The notes beneath the pieces were generated by a model that saw only the letters and a list, made by a program, of their open reading frames with translations, was not told the origin of the DNA and searched no databases. A stretch of 64,000 bases of DNA from Dimorphilus gyrociliatus (lineage: Eukaryota > Annelida > Polychaeta > Dinophilidae): positions 3,364,408 through 3,428,407 of the forward strand of contig CAJFCJ010000006.1 of the NCBI GenBank assembly GCA_904063045.1, given 5' to 3'. Positions 23,601 to 34,173 of the stretch are shown here, piece after piece. How positions within the stretch are numbered: position 1 is the first letter of the stretch; each line of letters opens with the position of its first letter. The translations under genes and the position numbers were made by a program.

Positions 23601-26600
23601 TTAAGCGTTAAAAGGGAATGAAAAGAAGAGCGTAATTAATAATTTATTATATAAAAAAAAAAATTTGAAATATTTCACCTTCATTTCTACATTCTCGTTG
23701 CTCTTCTCTTCTAATTTATCTTTCCTAAACGGTTTACACGAGAATAGACGACGTGAGCAGGGTAAGATGTATTTTTCATCTTCTTCAGACATCTTATGGA
23801 AACCAGTTATCCAACTTACTATCAATCCAACGATAACACACGTTAAAGTACCAACAAGAGATACATACATAAAAGATATTCTAAAAAGACCGAAAACATT
23901 ATCTTTATTCTGAGGTACCGGAGAAAAGGTTAAATTGTACATGTGACATCTTGATATATTAGTGTCCAATCTTCCCGAATGAGGTCTTTCAATATATTGA
24001 CCCACAGCAATAGTTAGATTTAAAACTGCCCCAAAAAGTGCACCAAACAATGCTCCATACCAGTTGGCGCATGGGAAAAAACCACCTAAAATGAAAAGAC
24101 CGAAAACTGGACCAGCCATTCCACCTGATAAAGTTGTTGAAGCCTGTAAAACGTGACCACCCAACTGCGCAGCTAGGAATGCCATTCCTATTGCAATTAT
24201 ACCCGAAATGACAACAATAACTTTTGATATGATTGTTTTTTTTCTTTCAGGTAGGTAATAAAATTTTAGTTCCAAAATGTCTTTCCATACTATTGCAGAA
24301 ATTGAATTCAAAGAAGACGAAACTGATGATAGAGCCCCAGAGAATAATACAGATACAAACAACCCCGATAATCCATTTATTCCTATTTCATTTGTAATAA
24401 AAAACGGTAGAAGTTGATTTTGGCTGCGCATTACTGCTCTCCCTCCATTTACAGTCCTTGCCCTTAAGGGATCGCATCCAACTTTATCATAATAAGTGAA
24501 AACCACTAAACCAGTTATGCATACTAAGGTATAGCTGATAATGTAAGCAGGAGTTAATAATATTGTAGACAGTTGAGCTTTTCTTAAAGAAGGTAGAGAA
24601 CAAAAACGTTGTACAGATACCTGACCTGTGCCTGTATTTGAGATAATTTGGGAAAATCGTCCAATAATTACAGTCCAAAATGATAATCTTATTAAAGGAT
24701 TTGGATTCATACTGTTGTTTTTAAATTAAAAATTAACTCAAAACAAATAAACAAATAAATTAAATATTGTCTTATTAAGTTATTACTTGTCGAACTTTAG
24801 CCGATTCATAGCTTTCGCCCTTTGAAATACAATCGACAATCCTCCAACCTTTTTCGCACCCTGTTTTAAGTGGTAAATTGATTGTTATTGGGTGAAGAGA
24901 TGATAAGATAAATATATACGGAACCAGACATAAAATACTATTGCAAAATACATGTCGTTTTTTTTATATAAAAGCCTTTTTTACCATTTTCCTATCTAAT
25001 ACGTATAACAAATCTTAAAGTATTGTTTACAATATTAACAGTTTATTCTATCTCTACTCCTCGCCCCTGCCTCTCTCTCGCTCTCTCTCTTTCTCTCTCG
25101 CTCAGTCACTCTCTATTTCTATTCTTAGATGAAAAATTATTAGAGAACTTTGACTTTCGTACTCCAATTATTTTATAATAGAAACAACGTTAATATAAGA
25201 ATTCGACTTTGAAAATATCTGCCAAGACTATTACTTGTTTTGTTTTTTCTTTTTCGTTTGCTTGTTGATCATTCCATCTGTCTTCAGTTTTACGATAACA
25301 AATATTTTGTCTATTTTATTAAGATAACTTATATTACTTTGCTAGTGAAAAATGTTCATTCAATATATTGTTTAATATCGTTTTAACTTCACTTTAGAAT
25401 TGAAATAACGTTTAAATTAGAATTTCCGACATATAAGGAACAAATCATCTTTTTCCACGTATACTAGTTAGGCTGTTATACGCAATTCTTTTAGAGATGT
25501 TTATATCAATATTATCAAGGAAATTTTACTTATTGTCAACATCTTTCTCTCAACAAGTGTTTTTTCCTTTCTAAAATATATGACTGACTGCACGTAGAGT
25601 ATAGTATATCTGGTACTGCAAATATTTGTGTGTATACAGTATATACTGTATGTGATGAATCAAGGATTTTACTTCAACTAGAATTACAATAAGACCGATA
25701 AACATAACCAAGGCTTGGAAGACATCTGTCCATACGACTGCTTTGAATCCACCCTAAATAAGAATCTAATACAGAGTTTTCGCAACAAAATATAATAGTA
25801 ATACACACCAAAGTTGTATAAATAGTGCAGACAACGGACATTACCAGTAAACTAGCCCATACTGGTATGTTTGTCACTTAAAAAAAAAAGAACAATTGAC
25901 AGTAAAAAACAAACTGCCACTTAAATTTTGGAAAGGCTAAACAATATTTTCTTTTACAAACCGGCATCCAAGGCTATTGCTGGGGAAAACATTGCAATGC
26001 CTGTGTAGAGTACCTACAAAATTAATGGTAATTTTTTTATTACAGTAAATATTAGTCCAATGAAGAAAAAAGCAACAAAAGATACCGTTGATATTAAGAT
26101 GCAAATACTTCCGACCAGTTTAACTGATTTTGACTTGAATCTCATTTCTAAGTACTGTATAAGCAAGAATTTAATATTAATGATTAAGTAGTGACATTTT
26201 CACAAAAGGTTTATATTACTTCGAAGGATGACGTTAATTTTAAAGGATAGAATAACGGTACAAAAATTAAAGCTGCAATTATATATGCTACAGTTGCTCC
26301 GACAGGTGCTAACCACATTTGAGCTCCGTGTAGGTACATCTCCGCCGTATTCCCTAATACCATTACCGCCGATGTAACAGACATAAACATTGAAAGAGAA
26401 ATTGGGATAACTCTTAAGTTTCTGTTTATTACAATTTAAATGGTAAAATAGATTATAAACTAATAAATCATACCTATTTCCCAAGAAATATTCATCCGTA
26501 GTCTTTTCACGATTTCCAGTTAAAGCATAATAAGCACCAATTAGCAATGATACAATAAGTGGTACTATTGCAATTAAAACAGTAATATTCTATTTATAAA

Positions 26601-26685
26601 TTATTTCATTCGTACTGAAAATCTTACCAGCAAATAAAACGTAATCTAACCATTTAAATGGTGCTTTTAAATCTTGAACGTCCAT
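23601..26685 (-). CDS. SLC5-family sodium-coupled monocarboxylate transporter-like protein
   Basis: At least nine exons on the minus strand. Exon 1 (26628-26685) joins exon 2 (26474-26564) at an internal acceptor to give DYVLFAVPLIVSLLIGAYYAL, aligning gap-free with SLC5A8 DYVVFAGMLV...YYAF. Next come MFMSVTSAVMVLGNTAEMY, YLEMRF, VLYTGIAMFSPAIALDA, GGFKAVVWTDVFQALVMF, GGLSIVFQRAKAMNRLKFDN, and the large exon from about 24711 with NPNPLIRLSFWT and QVSVQRF, then SGALSSVSSSLNSISA. These mark SLC5A5/A6/A8/A12-type sodium symporters with 13 membrane spans. The substrate (lactate, short-chain acids, iodide or biotin) cannot be read from sequence. The C-terminus is uncertain: a donor lies just before position 23680, so a further exon may replace the printed tail that ends at 23601. 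It is read in a divergent pair with the GT31-like gene. Confidence 0.85.
25071..25111. repeat. CT-rich microsatellite in SLC5 intron
   Basis: Interrupted (CT)n with CG interruptions, inside the long intron between the SLC5 exons ending in LILVE-type and GGLSIVF-type sequence. No function is implied. Confidence 0.7.
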
Positions 26686-26826
26686 TTATATAATATTTAA
26701 TAATCTGCTGTTTAAAATGTATCCAATACTTCTCACTGTAAAAAAACTATGCACAGAGGAATCAGTTGAAATATAGGTCTTTAAGTATAAACTACAACTG
26801 ATAAGATTGTAACACTTTGCGAAGAT

Positions 26827-26827
26827 A

Positions 26828-26852
<25 letters not shown>
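26827..26852. repeat. (TA)n microsatellite
   Basis: A perfect TA run in the 600 bp divergent gap between the SLC5 gene start (26685) and the GT31-like gene start (27299). A TATACAGTATA palindrome also occurs in this gap at about 27166-27180. Confidence 0.9.
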
Positions 26853-26858
<6 letters not shown>

Positions 26859-27298
26859 TAATGTATAAAAATACCCACAAAATCACTTTAATAAACTTGG
26901 ACTTTCTTATTGTAGAGAGCAAGCAATGTGATAGCATCACTTTTAAAAGTAAAATAGATATTTTAAGATATTATAAAGGTCTTACATGGTCGATTATATA
27001 CTAAATTTGCATGTTGTTATCAATGAAATATACTGATAAAATCTAAAAATCTAAAGTCGCTTTATGCATGTTTAACAAACAAAAAAACATCTCTTTTTAT
27101 GGACAATAAATCAATATGGATTACTCATGAAAACCCTTAAAATCCTTTTAAAAGTATCTATTGAATATATACAGTATATATGTATATATACTACGCGAAA
27201 CATCTTGAACTTTAATCCATTCCGGATTAATGATTTATTCATAGTTAAAAATTATTACGGAGACAGACTGCATTCTAGAATTTTTTCAATAGTTGACT

Positions 27299-28201
27299 AT
27301 GGTTTCAAGAAACTTATCTCTCTTTTTTAAGTTAACTGCAATTGGGATTGTATTTATTCTCTTTCAAGCTTATTTACTATGGATATTTTCTCTTAGTAAG
27401 CCAGTGGAAAAGATCTCTTGTTCAGTTAATACATGTAATTGTACTAAATCAAATAAACATTTACTAGGTCTGGTGATTATTCTATCTTCTCCTGGTAATC
27501 GTTACGAACGTCAACTAATTAGAAAGAGTTATATGAAGGATATCAATAAAATAACAAACTTACGTTTAATCTTTGCGGTTGGCTTAACCGAAGAAGAAAC
27601 TATTCAAAATGAAATAGATAGGGAACTAGAGGATTTCGACGACATAATTCAAGTTGACGTGTACGATTGTTTAAGAAATACTACAGCTAAACACATCGCA
27701 TCCTTAAACTATATTTACAGTTGTATAAGGACCAGTTATGTAATAAAAGTAGATGACAACATTTTAATTAATGTAAAAAATCTTTTAAATTACTTACAAA
27801 ACAACATTGAAAACTTGTCAAAAGGTGAAATATGTTCAATTAAAAAACACGTTAAAGTGGACAGATATATCTTTCGAGATCATTACATAACAAACGAAGA
27901 CTTTGAAGGTGATTTCTACCCAAAACACTGCGAAAGTTTTGCCTATATAACAAGCTCCCAAATGGTTTGGATATTGGTAAAAATCTCTCAACTTTATCAA
28001 AATTATTATTTTATGGATAATGTTTTTCTAACTGGAATTGTTAATGATATTATAGACGGAGATCTTATTAACTTTCCCGAATATTCTATAGCAAACTTTT
28101 CGGAAAGTTCCAACTTTGATAGAGTTCTATTTTTTCGTCCAAAGTATAAATTGACAAAAGAAGATGAATGGCTAAGCATATGGAATAGAATTAGAATTTA
28201 A
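27299..28201 (+). CDS. GT31-like (beta-1,3-galactosyltransferase family) type II membrane glycosyltransferase
   Basis: A single exon of 300 codons from ATG 27299. Short cytosolic tail, one membrane anchor (about residues 12-32), stem with CNC, then a Golgi-type GT31 catalytic domain. Seen motifs: ERQLIRKSYM (family RRxAIRxTW), LIFAVG (family FLLG), DIIQVDVYDCLRNTTAKH (family DIIQxDFxDSYxNLTLKT), and VIKVDDNILIN at the metal-binding position where most members have KTDDDVFVN. Later FYPKHCESFAYITSS matches YPxYCxGxGYVLS, but the usual E-D-V before the last helix is D-N-V here. These changes leave catalysis uncertain. GT31 enzymes add Gal or GlcNAc in beta-1,3 linkage to glycans. Intronless, unlike most neighbours, which hints at a retrocopy or an expanded lineage-specific family. 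Confidence 0.75.
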   Translation: MVSRNLSLFFKLTAIGIVFILFQAYLLWIFSLSKPVEKISCSVNTCNCTKSNKHLLGLVIILSSPGNRYERQLIRKSYMKDINKITNLRLIFAVGLTEEETIQNEIDRELEDFDDIIQVDVYDCLRNTTAKHIASLNYIYSCIRTSYVIKVDDNILINVKNLLNYLQNNIENLSKGEICSIKKHVKVDRYIFRDHYITNEDFEGDFYPKHCESFAYITSSQMVWILVKISQLYQNYYFMDNVFLTGIVNDIIDGDLINFPEYSIANFSESSNFDRVLFFRPKYKLTKEDEWLSIWNRIRI

Positions 28202-29397
28202 ATTATGTATGTGTTAAGTATATAAAAGAAGGTATATTAATTGATTACGAAAGAGAGGAGTCTTCGAACGATTGATAAACTTTACAGAACGGGAAGAGAA
28301 CACCTTATCTATCTGCAACAGAACTTATAGAATTCAATACAATTTTATCACAGTCAGACATGTAGAGATGTTTTCCTAAATCTGGGGCAAATTAGGATGA
28401 ATGATGAATAAAAGAGTCTTTCCTTCCATAACAATAAACATATTCCTGCTATGCGCATGATACTCAGTTTTATTATAATTTACATAGAGAACTTATGTTA
28501 ATGTATTAAGAAAACTCTAGAAACAAAGATAATTTTTCTCAAAGGTCTTTGTAGTAATCATCCTAGACTCATTTTCTCTGCGTACAAGTAGTGTTTATAA
28601 TACATGAATCTTCCTTAAAACAATCTTGAAGAGGCTTACCTACGTATAGAAAATAATCGTGTAGATTACCTCAATTAGATTATCTAATATTAAAAATAGA
28701 AAAGAAATTAAATTACAATCTATAAGGTAAATTAATAATTAATTAAATAATAGGAAATGGTTTGAAATGAACTTTCCCTGGCTTACTTATAGTTTTTCAT
28801 CTAAATATATATTCAATCTTGTTGAGAGTGTTATTAATTTGTAAGAAAAGTAGCTATGACATTTAAATCAGTTTGACATAAATAAACAATAATAATTATG
28901 AACGAAAACTGATCAATTTACGTATGTTTCATATGTCATATCTTCAAGTTTCGCAATAAATTTTATTTTTATATGTCCTATATATAAAACATCAATTGTA
29001 CTTGTTACTTTATATCTCAATATTCTCCCTGAAAAAGATTAAATGTAGATGGCGCCCACCTATGGATAAAGAATATGAGGAAAGAGAAATAGAATTAAAC
29101 AATAATTTAAAAAAAAAATTAAAATACAGCATTTAATTGATTTTATCGAAGAAATTCCGTTCCATTGTTCGAGATTTAAAGGTTCAATTTTCACTTGAAT
29201 AATAGACAATTGAATATTATGATAAATGTAACGCTATTTGTATAGAGGAAAATCGAAAATCTGAATCAATTATTTCAAAAAGGATGTAACTCTTGAATTA
29301 ATAAAAATTTCAGTTTGTTATTATCGATCGATCAGTCTCTGCGAATACAAAATGTGCAGGATAGTCTATTGCTGAGCAGTCATAACCTTGAAACGGT
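28202..29397. other. 1.2 kb AT-rich gap
   Basis: No supported coding frame. Contains the CTCF-like motif at 29047-29055. The last 150 bp precede the Ly6-CTLD gene and include a GATCGATCGATCAG string (29326-29336 region). Confidence 0.4.
29047..29055 (+). promoter_or_regulatory. CTCF-like motif AGATGGCGC
   Basis: Sequence TAGATGGCGCCC, one of three exact AGATGGCGC copies, lying in the gap between the GT31-like gene and the Ly6-CTLD gene. Confidence 0.4.
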
Positions 29398-30559
29398 ATG
29401 GAGAGAATCGTCTATATCAGTACGATATTCAATTTACTAATTATTCTTGGAGCTGGCTTACGATGTAAAAAAGGAAATGCAGATTTCTTATATGCCATAG
29501 CAAGTCAACAGAACGTCGAATGTGGATCAAAGGTAAGCTTTTTTGTTCATAAAATATATTCCACATACTAATATATATTCATATTTAATTACAGCTATGC
29601 GCTTCTAAAGTAAAGTATGATGGAGGACAACTATCTATTCAAAACGAATGTCATTCACAATCAGAATGCAATTCAAAAACACAGCAATACTCTGCTAGTT
29701 GTATAAATTTAACACCTTCGAATAAGATCCAAGAGTGTTATAAATGTTGTTCTACGGAACTATGCAATGACAGCATATTTACAAGTAATCTATTATTTAA
29801 CGATTTAAAGTTCTCTGCAGTGATTTGTTTTTATCGATTTTATATATATTGTTTATAGGATCCGGAAGTAGTTGCCAACCTGGAGAGTTTCAATTTCCAT
29901 CGGATGATTCTCATTGCTATTTTCTATCTAGTAGACATAAACGATCTTTTGATAACGGTGTGAACCATTGTAAGTCTGCGATGCTGTCAAAGTTATCGGA
30001 TACTTCTTCAACGAACGATTTAAATTACTTGAAAGACGTTATGAAGAAATTTGGTAATAAGAAAAAAAAACTCTTTCTTTATAGCTGATAAACAAGGGAA
30101 TAATATTTTCTTTTTTACTCTATTACAGATATAAACAACGTCTGGCTTGCATACAGGGGAATGATTTCATCTAACCAAATATATAACTACTATATTAATA
30201 GTTATGTCGAAAATCCTTTTGATGATAGCCCTTTAAGCAGTTCAAATGTTTATGTTCAATTCTATAATTCTGGCGTTCTAGACTTTGAAAAAGCCGATAA
30301 AGACGCCGCTATGCTTTGTAAAAGGCCTGTAACTCCTTTAACTAATACAGAAACCACAACGATTCCAATCTCAACTTTAAACCTGCTTACAAGTATTTAT
30401 GAGCTCTTATTACTTGATATTGACAAAAAATTTACAGATAATACATTCCTTTTTTTTCACCTAGCTAAACTATCTACCAACAAGCCCACCACAACTCAAG
30501 TCACAACTGATGCTAAAACAGAAATAGGTACCACTCAACGAGGAGGTAAGGAAAACTAA
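29398..30559 (+). CDS. Secreted chimera: Ly6/uPAR-like module plus C-type lectin-like domain
   Basis: Exon 1 (29398-29532) has a signal peptide (hydrophobic NLLIILGAGL) and the first Cys. Exon 2 (from 29595) carries the rest of an Ly6/uPAR-like fold, ending CYKCCSTELCND, the diagnostic CC-x4-CN close. It leaves in phase 1 and the next exon (29861-30050) enters in matching phase with a C-type lectin-like start, SCQPGEFQFPSDDSHCYF, then NGVNHCKSAMLSKL. The following exon (from 30129) has DINNVWLAYRGM and ends the domain with AAMLCKRP, then a Thr-rich tail across one more intron (about 30392-30464). No EPN or WND calcium-sugar motif is seen, so sugar binding is doubtful. Both modules are extracellular in known proteins. 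The end at 30559 is tentative because a donor-like GTAAGG precedes it. Confidence 0.6.
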
Positions 30560-31589
30560 TGAAAAAATTGGTAAAAAAAAATCCAGTGCTCAATGAAATT
30601 TAAAACAATTTTATAGTTTAGTTTAGCATTTAATCATATTTTCCCAAGGAAATTTTAGTATCCTAGAATTTTTAAGGTTGGTAAATCACAAACACGATAA
30701 TAGGAGATATTTTGAAGATAAGAGAAAAATTCGAATCAAAACAACGTAAACCTGGTAACAACCATCTGAAGACGGAGAATATTTTCCATTCGATCGTTGA
30801 GAAATCGTTGGCTCGTGACCAAGATATTAAACCTAAATCTCATCGTTTATACTTTTATGTTAAACAGATAAATTAGAAGGAAAGATATAAAAGCTCTACT
30901 TCATTTTAGTTACAAGATAATTGTACTTGAAAATTATATCAATTCATAAAAACAATAAATACTCTTCTTGTACTAATATATTCACATTTACACGATAGAT
31001 ATGGTAAAACCTAAACAGTTTTTATTACGTATTTAAATAGGTCAGTTATTATGTGCGAGTAAAGAGAAGAAAATATAACCGCCTCAAAGTTAATATGTCA
31101 CTTATCGTATCATAGTACAACGTTCAAATTAAATTGATAAAATAGGATTTTTTGTTCATAGCCCTATTAAATACATTTCATATTTAACTAAGTTAACTCT
31201 GTTACCCCTATTCACGATATAGCCTTATTGACAGACAACATTCCAACAGACTACATCATTAATAGGTTTAAAGTACACTTAAAAATTATGTTTATTGAAA
31301 AAAAGATGGATTTTTTTAGAAATAATTAGGCTCAAGAAATATGAATTTATGAATGAAGCGTTTTTATGTTACCTCTTCCCGTTCAATAGATGTCACAACA
31401 AAATACTTATATTTACATTATGATCATTAAATAACTAGTACAATTGAATAAAAACATATTTATTGTTAAGTCCAAATTCTTTTTTATGACAAGTGGGTCA
31501 CGTATAAACAAATCACGATTATTTCCCAAAACCCACCTTGTTATGCTTGTTATATTTCATTGTTATCTCAAATTCAATAAAAATTGTAT

Positions 31590-31609
31590 TTATATATACT
31601 GTATATATA
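31590..31609. repeat. Palindrome TATATATACTGTATATATA
   Basis: Near-perfect inverted repeat with an ACTGT centre. A near-identical copy lies 330 bp away at 31923, with related copies at about 11107, 25632 and 27166. Confidence 0.7.
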
Positions 31610-31922
31610 AAACGAGTACTATTTTGAGAATGCTGTGGTTTTTGGTTAGAAATCGTTAAACATTAATAGATTACTTGTTTGTTCGTGATGGAATAAAAAC
31701 AATAGACTAATTGTGGAAAAAATTTTAAGATACATTATAAAATAATAGCTAACTAGATTAATTAGATAATCAGTAACGTTGAGATAGTAGTTTTATTATC
31801 CTTTAAAAAATAAAAGACGGGGTGAGAAGGATGGAAGGTAAAATGAAATATGTATATAATATATGTTGAAAGAAAGACATACAGCAAAAGAAAGAACAAA
31901 TGCATATACTATATAGATAAGT

Positions 31923-31941
31923 ATATATACTGTATATATAT
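31923..31941. repeat. Palindrome TATATACTGTATATATAT
   Basis: Second close copy of the same palindrome within the gap before the sphingomyelin synthase gene. Confidence 0.7.
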
Positions 31942-32068
31942 ATTATAGTAAAATGTAAAGATACAGTTTCATTATAATAAAAATCTATTACCCTTAAAAT
32001 ATTAACCTGCTGACACAGTTAATTTGTCCTGATAACTATGATAATCTTCTTTAACATTAAATAACATG

Positions 32069-33234
32069 TTAGACGATATTTTCCCTTTGTTTATTGTAGT
32101 TATTCCTCCCATTTCGACCATTTGTAGTTACTTTAGATATGGTGACGTTTAGCGTGAGTGCACTTATAAAATCAGGTAATTGATATTCATTCGGTATAGA
32201 TGAATGAGTGTTCTCCTCTAGAAAGTTTATGAACATATTCCATGGATTCCTCTTCCGCCTATTGTTTGTCCTTAAATTTGTATTATCAGCATAGGCGTGA
32301 TAAAACGAAAAACTCTGATAAGTTATAAACCATGCTAAAATCACATCAACTGTATAATGATCGTGAGCATAGATCAGTAATACCATTACAGATAAACAAA
32401 GTAATTTATACAGCCAGTGTATTAACACCCAACTTGATGGTGTATATTCAAGCATAGTTAAGGTCAGTACAACAGCGTTAAGAGTATGACCGCTGTAGAT
32501 ATAATCACCACACATTGCAGCTGAGTTAATTGACATCCCCATTCCCTTTAGTATAAGAAACATACGATTTATTTGCTCTTGATAACTTTTTGTTTTTTCC
32601 TATGAAAAAAATGATATAAAACAATATTTGCGTTTCGTATTAATTAAAGAAAAGAAACTTAATTAATGACATGTTTAGAGAAACTATGTATATCTAATTA
32701 CCAAACTAGAGCACCGAGAATGAGTTGCAGTCGGAGCAGGTAATGAGGTAACGCTCATTGTTATACATCTAAGCAGCATAAGTGATCCCATTATAAATAG
32801 CGATCTTCTCATAATGATACATCTTTTAAAAAATAAGTTAAAAATTTTTAATGTTCAACCTCTTATTTCTATAGTTTACGAACACAATATTTCTCTTATG
32901 ACAAAGGAGACAGAGAAATATATATATATATATATTGTAAGAATAAGTAATTATTTAATTACCTGTGTTTATGAAGAATGCATAAACATACACATGATAT
33001 AATTAATACTACAATAACAATTTCGCATAGTGGTAAGGCCCAAAACCTGTACTCAATCTTTTCCAGGAATACATCAGGTAATTGTGAAAACTTTCCTATT
33101 TGTGGTAGTCTATCATGAACAACGACGGTCATTACAGCTGACATCGATAAAGCAAACGCCCAATAGAAAGCCACTATTAGAAGTTTATTTAAATCCTTTG
33201 GGGGATCAGTCTTCATCACCTCATGATCAGCCAT
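32069..33234 (-). CDS. Sphingomyelin synthase family (PAP2/LPT-type) membrane enzyme
   Basis: Three exons on the minus strand: about 32959-33234, 32702-32808 and 32069-32597; about 305 residues. These enzymes move a phosphocholine (or phosphoethanolamine) head group from a glycerophospholipid to ceramide in Golgi or plasma membrane. Exon 1 gives TM1 and TM2 (PDVFLEKIEYRFWALPL). Exon 2 gives the FIMGSLMLLRCITMSVTSLP motif (family: RRFFF...RCVTMYVTTLP). Exon 3 has the D3 motif CGDYIYSGHT and the D4 motif AHDHYTVDVILAWFIT, with the His-His-Asp triad intact. There is no N-terminal SAM domain, so it resembles SMS2 more than SMS1 or SMSr. The acceptor of exon 2 (ATGAG) is weak and could shift slightly. 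Head-group choice cannot be read here. Confidence 0.82.
32918..32935. repeat. (TA)n microsatellite in intron
   Basis: Short perfect TA run inside the first intron of the sphingomyelin synthase-like gene. Confidence 0.8.
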
Positions 33235-34173
33235 ATCCTACTTAATTAGCAACGTACGTAAAGCTTTCCTTGATATTTTTCGACGAGTATTGCTATGAAT
33301 CACTCATTGTATACTGTTCGCTTAGTCAAACTGATATGGCCGCTTCTTGTTATCTTATCTCAAACGTTGTATTTGTACTGGTGATGAAAGATTCTGGCGT
33401 CTGGATGAGAGTTGCATAGTTAAAGAAATACTTATATTTCACATTTAATGACAAAGCCCAACTCTGAAATGCTAAAAAAAAATTATATTGTCGATATTTA
33501 TTTCAAAAAGAAATCAATTTGAATGCACTGTATAGTATACATTTTTCTAAATTATCTAAATAGGCCTGTACTAAAACTTATACACTGTAAAGGTGATTCA
33601 AGAAAGACTATGATAACCTAACTGATATAATTAAGCCTCTAGTTTTTCACTATGACAGTTATAGAATCCATAAGTATCTTATTATAATTCAGATAGCCCA
33701 TTAACTAACTATTATGGATTAATTGTATTCTTCATGTTTTTGACTAAATATATTGTTCTTGTCAAAGTTTCCTTAATAATCTAAAGGAGCTTTAATTAAA
33801 AAGATAGTTGTTTTTTTTATAGATAGTCTTCAAAATTATAAAATATGTCACTATAAAGCCTAAATTTTAATAAAATACACGATCTTTATTGATTCACATA
33901 ATTATATAATGGTTATATTGTGATCTTTGTTTCGATTCTTCTTTCTATTTAGAGAGCTAAGCTTATTTGCATAAATTGATAAAATATGATGATATATGGA
34001 AGGAAAGTATGACTTTGTGTCCTTCACTTATGACTTTTCTCAGTAAGAAGAATTAATTGGGAATCTTAATCTTATCAGTAAAGCAGAATGAATAGTTTTC
34101 AAAATTTTACTCATTCCCGCCAAAAATCTATACCAGTTTCCTCTAACAAATATAACTCTTATACTTCTTAAGC
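33235..34173. promoter_or_regulatory. Divergent intergenic region, sphingomyelin synthase / GH3
   Basis: 939 bp between two divergent starts, AT-rich. No coding frame. No clear core promoter element can be placed. Confidence 0.35.

Larger units (their letters stand above)
30560..32068. other. 1.5 kb AT-rich gap
   Basis: No supported gene; only random short frames. Two palindromic TATATACTGTATATA strings lie at 31590-31609 and 31923-31940. The right end is probably sphingomyelin synthase 3' UTR. Confidence 0.4.

Noticed and set aside
26200-26547. 115-codon minus-strand frame over SLC5 exons 2-3
   Set aside because: Wrong frame across an intron; the spliced reading gives the SLC5 sequence instead.
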